From Aedes albopictus (taxonomy: Eukaryota; Arthropoda; Insecta; Diptera; Culicidae): a stretch of 64,000 bases of DNA. The notes beneath the pieces are model-generated. The model saw only the letters and a program-made list of their open reading frames with translations. It searched no databases and was not told the DNA's origin. The position numbers and the translations under genes were made by a program. Below, piece by piece: positions 48,416-59,409 of this stretch. Positions within the stretch are counted from its first letter, which is position 1, and each line of letters begins with the position of its first letter. The stretch spans positions 373,674,706 through 373,738,705 of the forward strand of contig NC_085137.1 of the NCBI RefSeq assembly GCF_035046485.1, in the 5' to 3' direction.

Positions 48416-49180
48416 GCGTGGTTCAAAAAATCGTTTTTGCTCCACACCGCTTATTCGATTCGTAACCAGATTCTATTTCTTCTCCCAAAATTTGAGTTCA
48501 TTTGGTTGAAAATTGAGACTGCACAAGCCCTTCAAAATTTGTATGGGAATTACTATGGGAAAACGATGTTTTTCATTCAATCGACCATATCATTTCCCCA
48601 AGTGCCCTAGAGGATTAGTTGACCCTTGGTACTCCTAGGCTACTCTATCAGTTACAACTTTGCCGAAGACCGCATTCAAATCGGATGCCTCATTAATTAG
48701 TTATCGATTTGTATCTAACCGGATAAACTTTAGCAATGATCTTCCAGCTTCCCAGCAGGCAACATTGCTGCATATGGCGGCAAAGATAGCACACTGAAAT
48801 CATGGCTACTATGTTTCACTGCAAAATGCAGTGATGCCCGACGATTAGTTTAACCATCATGAGTAAAGATTTCGATTCTGGATAAAAATCGGTAACTAAA
48901 TAATGAGGCATGCGATTTGTATGCGGTCTTCGGCAAGGTTGTAGCTGATAGAGTAGCCTAGGAGTACCACGGGTCAACTAACGCTCTAGAGAATTTGGGG
49001 AAATATTACGGTCGATTGAAAGAAAAACATCGTTTTCCCATAGTAATTCCCATACAAACTTTGAAGGGCTTGTGCAGTCTCAATTTTCAACCAAATGAAC
49101 TCAAATTTTGGGAGAAGGCATAGAATCTGGTTACGAATCGAATAAGCGGTGTGGAGCAAAAACAATTTTTTGAACCACGC
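48416..49180. mobile_element. TA-flanked fold-back element with GCGTGGTTC ends
   Basis: A 765-bp element flanked by TA (48414-48415 and 49181-49182) with arms of about 310 bp: GCGTGGTTCAAAAAATCGTT at the left and inverted GCGTGGTTCAAAAAATTGTT at the right. Deeper landmarks are GTACTCCTAGGCTACTCTAT and CTTGTGCAGTCTC. It splits unit 5 of the 135-bp array. Non-coding. Confidence 0.88.
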
Positions 49181-49183
49181 TAA

Positions 49184-49590
49184 TACCCATATTGCATAGT
49201 ATCCAAAGCAGCATTGCCGTTAAAAAGCATATATTCTGGAGTTTTGACCGCCATCTTGAATCCTAAGCTGCCATCTTGAATTTAAATATCCTTGCTACCA
49301 TCTCCACATCCTAAAGAATGTGTGATTAACAACTCTGCCGAAGAAATGAACTGTAAATTATTAACCATTGTCAAGATTCCAGGGAAATAACTTTTTTTTT
49401 CGCATTGGAAATTATGCTCACAGATCGTGACAATATGCATTCTTTGTAGCATCGTTTACGCCACCTGGTGAACCAGTCACATACCATATTGTCCACGATG
49501 AGCAAGGTATGGGTGTGGAGAACATCTTCTCTGAAGAAAGTATTCTAAAATTTTGCATAATTCTGGAGATATTCACATCCAAAGGACTGT
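49184..49590. other. Array remnant and right end of the composite
   Basis: One diverged array unit (TACCCATATTGCATAG) is followed by CCGCCATCTTGAAT copies, then non-repeat DNA up to the terminal palindromes. Confidence 0.4.
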
Positions 49591-49957
49591 CCTATTTATA
49601 GGACGCTGGGCGTTCGGGGCATCTGTCCTATAAATAGGACGCTGGGCGGATATGGGTTAATCAATCGAGCCCAAATTTGTACCAATGATGCACACATAAT
49701 AGGTTGACAAACAGTCAAAATTTGAGATTTTTTGATGCGCTCTATGAAAAGTTGTTGCTTGTTGAACTTTTTTGTGAGAGAAAAAAAAAGTAGAAAAAAA
49801 AGTAGAACAAAATCATCATCAATGTCACCCCGATCGGCGGAGCTTTGTTGTTGAAGAAGCAAGAAATTGAAAATACAACAGGATAAATTGTGTCAAGTCG
49901 AGTGCAAGTTTACCTATTTAGCAATCTATCATGCGTCTCCATGACTTCCATTTAAGC

Positions 49958-50420
49958 CACGGGTTCCCAACCGGTGGTCCGCGGCCCCCTAGGGGTCCGT
50001 GAAGCCAGTCCAGCGGGGGCCGCGATGTTATCAAAACAATTGTTAATATTTTTTCTATGTTGCGCAAATTATACCAATTTTTAATTTTGTATACCGCCAC
50101 CCCCAAAAGCCACAATTTGAGGAGCAAATTTTCAGTATAAAACACCTTCAGAAGAAAAATTTTTCGGCTGCGCCGCTATTTTTCAGCTACAACTGAAACT
50201 GAATGCACATTATTGTTTACGAAATGTGAGTGTCGAATAAAAAACCTTTATTAATCGACGAAAATCTCTCCCACAATAAATTTCTGGCTAGGTCACTGTA
50301 CCCAAAAAACTCGGTTCGGTTCGTTTAATTCATATTTTTTTCTAAAAATTTTCATTGGGCCGCAGATGTTTTGACAATTTTTAAAAGGGGCCGCCACGTC
50401 AAAAAGGTTGGGAACCCCTG
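49958..50420 (-). mobile_element. hAT MITE with CAGGGGTTCCCAACC end, copy 2 (inverted)
   Basis: A 463-bp element flanked by ATTTAAGC (49950-49957 and 50421-50428), the inverse of the copy at 38489-38955. Both ends and interior landmarks (GGCCCAATGAAAATTTT, GTATAAAACNCCTTCAGAAG) agree. Confidence 0.92.
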
Positions 50421-50428
50421 ATTTAAGC

Positions 50429-53400
50429 GATCCTTGTTGACAACATGTTCTCATGCATGGATTATTCAGCTGAAATCGCAATGCTTTATTAGCATTTTCA
50501 CATTTTTTTTTCTCGCTTTTGGCGCAGATCTTTGATGGCCAATAACGATTTTCACAGTTTATGTTTTTGTCAATTGTATATTTTGCATTCGCATATCGTG
50601 TCCCAAGCAGGAAGATACTCTATGCCTAAGAAGATTGTAGGCATCCGTTACGAAAAGATTCTAGACCAGCCGGAGATCGACGGCTTGGATAGTCTTGCTC
50701 GTCTTGCTGCAACCAAAACGCATTGGTAGTTTGGGCTACCAAGTTTAATACACCGTTTCTAATTTGATCTTTCGAAAAACTAGTAAAAAAAATACAACCA
50801 CAAGTCAGGTTATCATTTCCTTTATTCTGTTCCACTGTTACTTAGCATTCCAGATGGCTACAATCACATAGCATTTTGTTTGCAACACGCAGGTTGATTT
50901 GTTCGATAACATTACATGTCGGCTTGAAAATGTCGCATTACTTATGGTTCAAATTGTACACTATCATTGTTACACTTGAGAGATGCCGGGTCTCTGCATT
51001 ACTGTTCACTTGGCTATTTCTTTTTTCACTTGGCTTGTACATTTCTTTTTTCTTCACGTGTAGACAATTCCAGTTAACAGTATGTACGTGTGACGGGTGG
51101 CATGTGTTTTGTTGACACAAACTCCAGTGAAAGGTCTCGGTCACATTTATTGGGTTTTTGTTTCTTGGGATTATTTGGTTCCACCTAGATGTATTCGTCG
51201 GTTTACACGTTATATATAAATATATATACTTTATCAAAGTGATGTGGGGCTTTTTTTTATATATATACGAATATACATATGTATAGGTAGATACTTTGTA
51301 GTTGATTTGTTTGTCAATTTCTTAGCTCTTCTTTCCATTCTATGGCGATCGTTGCGAAAATTTCGATATTAGTGTTGACGGTGGAACTGTCTTATTCTTT
51401 GTTTTTTTTTTGTCATTTGATCCTCCTAAATCACGTGAGAAGCATTTTGTCGTTTGGCAGAAGCTTGCTCTCTAAAAAGATTTATTCAAAACATTTCTAA
51501 AAGCAATTTGATATCAATTGGGTAAAAGCATTCCAAAACCTATCTCAGTGATATGTTGGAGGAAGTTGAATTGGAAAATATGGATTATTGAAAGAGATGG
51601 AAAAAAGTGATAGTAAATTTGTGCACTTGTTAAAAAGAGCAAAAGCGGTGGGCTGTAAAGCCACACGTACCTCAAATTCAGACTAAAACATCGCACTGTA
51701 AGCGACTTATGCATTCTAAGTGATGTGTAAATGTGTTGAGGTAAACTTTTTCGTTTCTTCTATGAAAAATTCCATTGTCGATGACCGTCATGATGTTCAC
51801 GATTCGTCTGTTGAACCGGCCTATAGTGGTGATGTTTGATTTGATCAAAATTGTGGCTTATTTTGTTGGCAGTTCTTCTGTTCTTTCTACCTGAATGGCA
51901 CAAGAGAGCCGGATTCAAGGCAGTGTGCTGCGTTTCGCTCATCTGTAAAATAAGCTAGTTCAACTACGATGAGAGCTGAAGGTGCGTTAATAGTTCTGTG
52001 AGAATCAACAAAGAACAGCTTACTGTGCCGATGAGGAAGACGCAATCTAAAGAATCTTTGTGAGTTTTATGAAATTAATTCCTCTAGCAGCTTCTAAGAC
52101 CGTTGCGGCAAGAGCAATACATTAAAGATCGTCCAAAAAGTGTGGCTGAGGTTCTCCGTTTCGGTGGTTCCTGAAGCTTGAGTGGTCTTGTTTTATCTAT
52201 TTAGTGCAGTTTTTTTTTGTTGTGCAATGCAATGTTTGAAGCATTCGTCAAAAAGTTTTACGAAAGTTTTTTGTTTCCTCATTATCACAATCCGATTTCT
52301 ACCTTCCGACTAGGGCGCGTTGTATATTGAAAAATCTTCTTTACTCTATCATTTCTCTGTAATGAAATTTGATTACGCCTAGCCTAAAATGTTCTCTCGA
52401 TTTTCGTTATTTTGATGTAATGTTTGTTACTAGAATGGTTTCATCTTCCTGTTCAGTTCTATTAATCGTTCGATCTTTTTGCTGGTCCATAGAAGAAACA
52501 AAGCTAGCGCATAGTCATGTATAAGAGTTGTCGCATACGTTTCGCGTGGAATTTCTTGTTCATAACGGTCTTGTGTTGATTGTTTGAAAGCTGTTTTCAG
52601 CAATTTCGTTACGCACCTATTTATTATTCCACACAAAATTGTAACTACTCGCCGTTACAAGCGCATTTCCAGCAAGAAGTTGAATATGATTTATGCAAGT
52701 TAAGCGGTGACAGTTCTACTTATTCTGCGATAAAAGTAATTTATTTATTTATACCACAAAATAAGTAGTTCGTGCCAGCAGTGATGCAATTTCTACAAAT
52801 GTTAAATAGCTACTAATCAAATCAAAGCTCAGTTCATTTCCGCAGAAGCCATTTCGACTATCGATAAACAATCAGGCATACTATAGCATAATATTTACTG
52901 TGTTATACTGGTATAAACATCAAAAGCACATGTATATTGTAGAGCTCAGAATCTATTTGATACAAGAGATGCCAGTGATTTGCTGTTGCGCTACGATTAT
53001 CTTTCTTATATTTATATGAATGATGTACAAAGACAACATGAGTCTTAATCAAGATTTTCTTTTGTTTTGTGAGTACTTTGATGTTCTCTGTTCATTAGTG
53101 CCATTTTAGGGACATATATGAGCCGTTGCGACCACAACGGATATTCTCAATTCAACATGGCTGCTTTATCGCTCTGCTAGGTATTACTCTCTGTTATTCA
53201 AACAATGAACAAATCAACAGCAACAGGTTCGTACTTTCGTTTGGGGTATTCATCATGTTTCTTTCTTCTAGTGTTCCTTCATAGTACATATGTTTTCAAC
53301 ATGTTCGTTTTATTAGATAGGTGAAGGACTGTCAACCAAATTTGAGATAAGGGTCGTATTTGTGTCCTTTCGTGGTGAATTTGTTGTTAAAACTAGAATC

Positions 53401-54891
53401 GATGTGGAAAAACCTTAGAGACGTTTTTACAGCTTTCAGTTTTTTTTTTGAATTTGGGAAGAAAGGTCGTTGAAAAGAAAAAAAAAGGTATTTTCGGAAG
53501 GTAAAAGTAAATAAAACAAAATAAACCAAAATTTAATCAAATGTCAAATGTATTATAAAATAAAAATATTTTAAAAATTTATACAAAAGAAGACAAAAAT
53601 ATCTCGTCAGAAATGGGATTTCAAGTTCCACTTATAACGCCTAAGATGAATGTTGCGATGGTACCAAACGGTGGAAATATTCAATTGCATATATTTTTCT
53701 TTTGTTAGAATGTATGACATTACTTGTTTTCTTTTTTTCAATATTTCCTTCAGTAACAGAATATATATGATCTGCTCATGTTTACTTATCTTTTCTTACT
53801 CACTTCGAAAACGTTTCTCACACTATCTTGCTTGTAAAATAAACAGTTACCTAAAGGAAACGAAGAAACATTCTCATCATAAAGAATCTAATATATATTT
53901 TCAAATCAAATCGTCCTGTTCTGTTATACATAAGGATTTAAGCATATATATTTAAATATTACAATATTAAAATGACACATAGGTTGAAAAATTATAAATT
54001 TTTGTATGCTTCTACTCGCTCACGTAGTGCGTGCGGATGGTCCACTGCCTTCAAATCATCGCGACGATTGAATATAACCGTGAATCTCCTACAGAATTAA
54101 TCACTAACCAACTGAAGAAAATAAAGATGAACTAACTCTCCTTTGTGCTTAGGGTTCATTCGGTTGATGCGTGAACGTGATGAATCGGAATGAAATCTGA
54201 ATCTCTTGTTGTTATTGTTGTTGCCTATAGTAATTGTGAATCGTGTCCTCAAGTTAATCTCTGGCGGCAATGGTTTTGGCTGTTTGCTCCTGTATATGCA
54301 TGCACAAACGAATCTGTGGGCTTGCGTTCGCATCCTGAAACCTTCAACATGTTCGAGGCTTGTTTGTTTGTTTTTTTTTTATTAGATTTGCTTACTTAGG
54401 TATAGCTTAGGGGCTTACACTTCTGTAACTTGGTACTGCTTATTAGAGCTGTAAACGAACTACAACCAAACTCTCGCGGAATCGGTCAATTGAGATCGGG
54501 AAACATTCACTAAATTATGAAAACTGTTCATTCATAGGAGATTTACATGAAAAGGTGTATTACTATCTCACAATTAAAACACGGATAACTTTCCCACGCG
54601 CATGCAATTACTCAACTTTCACGGGCGACAAAACTGATACACTTTCTCATGAAAATCAATTGAAGTTGTAATTGAAAAGACGTTAATCGGTGTAAAATCG
54701 CATACAGATACTAAAAGTTGCAGATATTAAAAGAAAACTATTCAGCAAAACGGAAGAAAAATCTTATAATGCCACGATAGGAATCAGCTGCACTGCGTTG
54801 GATAGGTGAGCGCGGAGTGTTTCAACATGGTGGACTGGACACTGCATACACTCCAGACGGGGGAGGTGGGATTCAGGAGATGTTTTCCGGG
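50429..54891 (-). other. Repeat-poor stretch; possible long 3' UTR of a minus-strand gene
   Basis: Unlike its surroundings, this 4.4-kb stretch shows no transposon ends, SINEs or minisatellite. It lies directly downstream of a probable terminal coding exon on the minus strand. Several minus-strand AATAAA signals occur, including 50821-50826 and one at about 51481. Long 3' UTRs of this size are known for insect neuronal genes. The left part (50530-50730) may be unrelated. Confidence 0.35.
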
Positions 54892-55032
54892 TTAGACTCC
54901 AACTGTGTGTGGTTGGGAGACGTTGCTGCTGGCATGTTTAGATGTGTGTGGGTGGTGATTGTTGTTTTCGGTGACGTGATTCATCGTTTTGGGCTGGACG
55001 AGCTTAAGCTGTTCAACTCGATTCCTTTTTCT
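54892..55032 (-). CDS. Probable last coding exon of an unidentified minus-strand gene
   Basis: On the minus strand a good acceptor (TTTCTTACAG) precedes an exon starting at 55032. The frame continues for 46 codons (RKRNRVEQLKLVQ at the start, QPHTVGV at the end) to TAA at 54892-54894. The segment is less AT-rich than its surroundings and has a basic start, an Asn/His-rich middle and a hydrophobic C-terminus of the form V-G-V, which could be a class II PDZ ligand. No family is recognised. The rest of the gene should lie beyond 55.2 kb or outside the window. Evidence is a splice signal plus a short open frame, so it is not certain. Confidence 0.45.
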   Translation of the reverse strand, partial: RKRNRVEQLKLVQPKTMNHVTENNNHHPHTSKHASSNVSQPHTVGV

Positions 55033-55223
55033 CTGTAAGAAACGAAAAGTTGTAATTATTAATAAACATATAATCTACTGTATAGTTTTGTCGATAAGGA
55101 TATTTAGTTAATTGAAAAGTTATTCAGAATAAAATGTGCATGAATAAAAATAGGGCATAAAAAAAGGGAATTTTTTACACAAATTAAGTCAGTCCTTCGG
55201 ATTAAGGAGCTAAGTTCCAAGTT

Positions 55224-55655
55224 GCCGGGGCCCGTGGCGTAGTTGGTCACACGTTCGCTTCATATGCAGATGGTCATGGGTTTGATTCCCAGCCCCGCCA
55301 CTTGCAATTTTTCGTCAGTTACTCTTTCCCCGAGAGCGGCTGGCATTGACCCTCTTCTGAGCCCTGTGGCTCAAACGGACCCGGATACCTGGACATCGGC
55401 GAACTGCTACTCATAATGGACCCTCAATCGGACTGGAAAGGAACAACAGCCATCCATCATCTTTGTGCTCATCATTCTACCATGTATTTGGTAGAAAAGT
55501 GAAAGCAGGAGAAAGGCAACCAGTTCGATAAAGAAGAATAGAATATACATCTAGACGCTGTACACAATGTAAGTGCAGTCGTCAATTGGAATCGCTCACG
55601 TAGTGCCCTAGTGGACAATAGAGCTTAAATTAGGTTAAGTGATTAAGAAAAAATA
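55224..55655 (+). mobile_element. Feilai-like tRNA-derived SINE, full length
   Basis: A 432-bp element with a 12-bp duplication AAGTTCCAAGTT (55212-55223 and 55656-55667). The tRNA-like head has A-box region GTGGCGTAGTTGGTCACACG and B box GGGTTTGATTCCC, and the head ends CCCCGCC. The body contains AGAGCGGCTGGC and the tail is AAAAAATA. Feilai is the classic Ae. aegypti SINE; the assignment is from memory. Confidence 0.9.
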
Positions 55656-55865
55656 AAGTTCCAAGTTTTTTTTTCGACGGTTCCAGGAGTTTTAAAGTAG
55701 TCTAGGATCTGGGGCATTTCAGAGATTCAGTGGTTTAACGGTGATTATGAGGTTTCCAGAGCATCTCAGAGAGGTTTCAGATTTGTTTCGAACAATGGAA
55801 AGACGTACGTTTTTCCATACAAATTTCCATACAAATTTCAATTGCAATGCTGAAGTTGTTTTGTA

Positions 55866-56112
55866 CATTAGAATAACTAGCCACAGAAGTCCAATGTCGC
55901 AACTATTCATGTGACTAACATCTAGTTTGCCACGTCCTTACGGCGTCAGTACCGGTACTAGAAGTGTCAAATAAATTTTGTTTACCAAAACAAACGATCC
56001 TCTACAAGATGGACACTTAAATATAGTGAAATATAACAAATAAAACTATGAAAATAATGAAATAGGAAGAGTGATTACAGCGCCATTGGAGTTCTAGTGT
56101 ATTTCTATTTTT
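55866..56112 (-). repeat. Dispersed repeat, copy 2 (inverse of 16855-17103)
   Basis: Reverse complement matches 16855-17103 with scattered substitutions and small indels. No ORF; ends not clearly defined. Confidence 0.8.
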
Positions 56113-56164
56113 TGTACGCTGAGAGGAATCAAAAAAGCTATTTCACAAAAAAATCGATCTAGTT

Positions 56165-56830
56165 GACCTACTCTAGGGTTTATTCTTCACTCAACTCAAC
56201 TCCAGAGGGTTTCAAGGGGTTTGAGTGGGTTTCTGGGTTTCTGGGCGTTCCGTGGGTGTTCCACGGAGCTTTGGGGGATTTCAAGAATCGTCCAGAGGCC
56301 TTCACGAGCGTTCCCTCATGAAAGGTTCCTGAAACCTCCGAAAACCACTTCAAACCACCTTTACTCCTTTCCCTTAAATGCCATGAAACCACCTGAAATC
56401 CCCTAGAAAGCCTTGAAATACATTGAAACCTATCTGAAATCACTCGTAAAGGTCTAGATATACTATGTGTGAAAAATTAGCTGTAGCTAAAATTCACGAA
56501 TAAAAAAAACAAAAAATGTCTGGATATGTGTTGAAACGCCTATCTCAGGATCTTTAGAGCTTTCTGCAAAACCACTTCCATACCCCTCGAGTATAAAATA
56601 AACAAACAGAAATGCCATGAAATGGCTTAAAATTCTTTTCAAACTCCTTTAAACTCCCTTCACACACCCTAAGACCCTCTAAATCCTTTGGCGCATCTTG
56701 AAATGACTTGAAATTTCTCTGAAAAACTTCTAAAACCTCCATAAAATTCCTCAAGTCTCCCTGAACCCCAGTAAACCCCTTCGGAACCCTCCTGAAATCC
56801 CCTGAAAAGCCATAATACGCTTTTAAACTA
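56165..56830. repeat. CCTTGAAACC-type degenerate minisatellite
   Basis: Imperfect units such as CCTGAAACCTCC, CCTTGAAATACATTGAAACC and GGTTTCAAGGGG. It is related in style to the GGAATTCC blocks but distinct in sequence. Confidence 0.7.
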
Positions 56831-57274
56831 TTCTGAGACTACACGGAAAGGAAAAAAAAAAAGAATAAAAGAAAATGCTTCCAAAAAGTTGTGAAAATCC
56901 ATGAAAATCCTCGACAAGAAATTCCTGGAAAAACTATTTGAGCTATTGAGTATGCTCCTGATGGAATACTTTGAAAAGTTTTTGAAAAAAAAACTACTGG
57001 GGAAATTCCATGATGAGCTTTAAAAGAATGCTGGAACTTCTAGAGTTAGTTTGAAGAAGACTTCTGTAGAAATTCCTTAAAAGCTGTTTGATGTACTTCT
57101 TGATATTCTTCCTTGAAGAATGATTTAAAAATTCCTAGGGGAATTTATAATAATCCATTGTAAAAAACACCGTTAGAATCATTGAAGATCTTCATGATGA
57201 AACTCATTTTTTCTATAAAATTTTATGTCTTGGTGCATATTTATTGTCAAAATTCAACCTATCTGTAGCTTTTG
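56831..57274. repeat. GGAATTCC-type minisatellite remnant
   Basis: From about 56900 to 57160, degraded units such as AAATTCCTGGAAAAAC and TTCTTCCTTGAAGAAT; the rest shows nothing. Confidence 0.5.
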
Positions 57275-57450
57275 TATCAATAGTTATTACCGAACTTTTT
57301 CAATAGTTTTCAAAAATTGAATTGTTTTGTAGTTCGTCACAGAAAAATGAAAACAATGCAATGTTGAGCAATGACTGAGATATGGCAATCTAAAGTTGAC
57401 TATTTTGTATGGGAAAACGGCTTTGGTGCATTTTTATTGTCCGATACTGT
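57275..57450 (+). mobile_element. Truncated copy of the CAGTATCG MITE
   Basis: Matches the right part of 28474-28934, including GACTGAGATATGGCA and the terminus TTTATTGTCCGATACTG followed by TA. The left end is absent. Confidence 0.75.
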
Positions 57451-57794
57451 ATATTCACAAATGGATTCTTGTAAATTTCGCATTTAATAGCATGCAGAAA
57501 TCGGTGATCTAATCTTAACACTTGGAAGAATCTTTGCTTTTGAAGTTTTTTTTTTTCTAAAAACTTGAAGAATTCTTGGAGTAACTGTTGGTAAAAGTCT
57601 TGAAAAAACTTGATTGTAATCTCCAGAGCTCCTCTGGAATTAAAGGATTATAACCTGGAGTAAATTTTTGCCACTATTATTTTATATCTGAGTGAAATCA
57701 GTTTGTTAATTACAAAGAAAATTTTGACATGATTTTTCAAATTTCGGAATCTTTGGCAAAGTGCTTATGGGTTAATTGGATGGACTACATTCCT

Positions 57795-58200
57795 ACGTCT
57801 TCGGTTTTGCTCTAGATCTACTTTAACTTATCAAGTTGTATCTTTTGATATGATTATGTAGTGTTCTAGATATGCATCCTGAAGGTTTGGAGATTTTAGA
57901 GGAGTGTCTTGGATTTATTGGTATCACATTTATAAGCCTTTGATTTTGATTTACATTGACTGTAACTGCTCTAGTCTTTTCTTCTTTTTGTACATCTTCG
58001 GTTTTGGTATAGATCTTCTGTAACTGATCTAGATCAATTTTTTTTTCTTTCGATATACCTCTACACAGCTCTAGATATACATGTTGGAAGGCAGTTATTG
58101 CTAAAGTGTTTCGGTTTAGTTGGTACTATATTCTTACGCCTTCGGTTCTGATCTTGATCTGTCTTAAGTGATCTAGACTAGTTTAGTCTTACTCCAGAGC
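57795..58200 (+). repeat. Degenerate tandem repeats with CTTCGGTTTTG landmark
   Basis: Three diverged units, with (A/C)TTCGGTTTTG or TTCGGTTCTG at about 57798, 57994 and 58141, each followed by CTAGATCT-like sequence. Spacing is about 145-195 bp. Function unknown. Confidence 0.55.
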
Positions 58201-58369
58201 AAGGGTGGGAACGCTCACTTGCAAAGAGTTGCACTCACTTGCTATTTTCTCAGCTAGCGTGCTATCAAGAAACGATATAAAGAAAATTACACCGTCTCTG
58301 GCTGAGGCTACACAGACTGAACATTACTAACATTAGACAACGGACAACGGACAACACATATAACATTCA

Positions 58370-58505
58370 GTGGCCCAGTGGAGAATTTTCCGTTTGACGA
58401 AAAGTTTTCCCCGACTGGAGCGGGAATCAAACCCCCACTCCGAGGCTAACGAGACACCTAAACGACTGACGCCGCTAACCGCTCGGCCACGAAGCCCACA
58501 AGGAC
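58370..58505 (-). mobile_element. Class II tRNA-derived SINE head
   Basis: On the minus strand: A-box region GTGGCCGAGCGGTTAGC (about 58474-58490), a long variable-arm-like segment, then B box GGTTTGATTCCC (about 58422-58434). The head resembles a Ser/Leu-type tRNA. No clean target duplication was found. It is not a functional tRNA: no acceptor stem closes. Confidence 0.75.
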
Positions 58506-58691
58506 GACTCATGCTGTTGGGGCTCCAGATGCAACTGGCAACCCTAATGGGTCCATCGAGAGGTCTTTGAAAGATAGAGTCAGTTTACTGGCAGACGTAG
58601 GAGCAATAGTGCCGAAAAAGTGCTGGAAGCAGAGCTTTGAATTATAAAATTAGAAGGGTTTGAAACCTATAGATTAGTGCGGAAGAAACAC

Positions 58692-58943
58692 TGTGTGGTG
58701 GATACACCCTGACTACGCCTGTGTGTTTATAGAGTCAACTCGAACGACCGTGTTTATGCATGGTAGCATAAACACATTGCGGTAGAGTGCGATAAACTAT
58801 AAGTTGCACACGCAGCAAAAAGGCGTGTGACACACCACCTCGATTGAGTTAAGAAGTAGAAATAAATCATTCATTCTTAGTTACAACGGCAATCGTGGCA
58901 GACTAACTCATCCGAACCTTTCCCCAGAAGGCAGAACAAGACA
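58692..58943 (+). repeat. 5' LTR (start uncertain)
   Basis: The right boundary is firm: it ends in ACA directly before the primer site. It contains TTTATAGAG (about 58727) as a TATA-like box and AATAAA at 58861-58866. The left boundary at TGTGTGGTGG is a guess based on TG and length. Confidence 0.55.
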
Positions 58944-58961
58944 TGGCGATCCTGCCAGGAG
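58944..58961 (+). promoter_or_regulatory. Primer binding site, tRNA-Arg
   Basis: TGGCGATCCTGCCAGGAG follows the LTR CA end. It is complementary over 18 bases to the 3' end (with CCA) of insect tRNA-Arg(ACG) as I remember it. It primes minus-strand cDNA synthesis. Confidence 0.8.
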
Positions 58962-59044
58962 GTGTCTGCCTGTGAATTAAAGTTAATTACGGCACTGTGA
59001 AAGTAATTAGTGAACAGTGAATAACCGTGTGAATAACCGTTGAA

Positions 59045-59263
59045 ATGGGCTGGTTTTCGGCGGACGAGATCGTCGCCCCGACCAGCAGTGTTACAAGTGC
59101 ACCATCCAATAGTGGACACCTTACGGCACAAACCGTGGCCCTGTGTGTTCTAGCAGGTGTAGCCGTAGGCTATTTGTTGGTAAAAGCAGTGATCAAGTGC
59201 CATCGCCAGCAAACGGAGAGAGTCGCCGAACGAGTGTCCCGCTTGGCAAATTTGCCAGCATAA
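59045..59263 (+). CDS. Small leader ORF of the LTR element, one transmembrane segment
   Basis: 72 codons starting MGWFSADEIVAPTS with a good context (GAAATGG). Residues about 28-49 (TVALCVLAGVAVGYLLVKAV) form one hydrophobic segment, followed by a basic tail. It lies 83 bases after the primer site, before gag. I do not recognise a family. It may be an accessory protein of the element, or a leader ORF affecting gag translation. The clear membrane segment argues against chance. Confidence 0.5.
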   Translation: MGWFSADEIVAPTSSVTSAPSNSGHLTAQTVALCVLAGVAVGYLLVKAVIKCHRQQTERVAERVSRLANLPA

Positions 59264-59409
59264 TAAACATTACCCAACATTATGAACATTTCGTGGCCGA
59301 GCAACTTGTGAATCATTTAGGCAGTTACGGACATGGCAGAGCGTGCAGTTAGGATGGCAAACCTGCCAGCATAAGAAGAAAAGACAATTCTAACCAGCAA
59401 TATTGAAAA

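Larger units (their letters stand above)
45648..49656. mobile_element. TTAA-flanked (piggyBac-like) composite of 4 kb without transposase
   Basis: TTAA occurs at 45644-45647 and 49657-49660 exactly where the host fold-back arm is interrupted. The ends CCCGTTAACGCCCA and inverted CCCATATCCGCCCA are similar. An uninterrupted relative of the host arm exists at 31441-31470, and the host's own left arm keeps an intact TTAATCAATCGAGCCC, so the empty site is visible. The interior is repeats and smaller elements only. The right end has two GTCCTATAAATAGGAC-type palindromes. Confidence 0.72.
44910..49797. mobile_element. Fold-back element of the CAGGGG...GGCCAAAATG family, split by a 4-kb insertion
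   Basis: The left end is CAGGGGTTGGCCAAAATG after TA. The left arm includes CTGTAACTTTTCATAGAG, GGGCTCGATTGATTAA and CATATCTCGGAAACAAGTGA. Their inverse copies appear on the right at 45530-45647 and, after the insertion, at 49661-49790. The right terminus is missing and the element fades out near 49797. The split is at TTAA. Confidence 0.8.

Noticed and set aside
47871..48420. CRISPR-like array
   Set aside because: Units of 135 bp are adjacent with no unique spacers, and the genome is eukaryotic.
55228..55305. Possible tRNA gene
   Set aside because: It is the head of a SINE with a 12-bp target duplication and a long non-tRNA body.
58422..58492. Possible Ser/Leu-type tRNA gene on the minus strand
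   Set aside because: A and B boxes are present but the acceptor stem does not pair; it is a SINE head.
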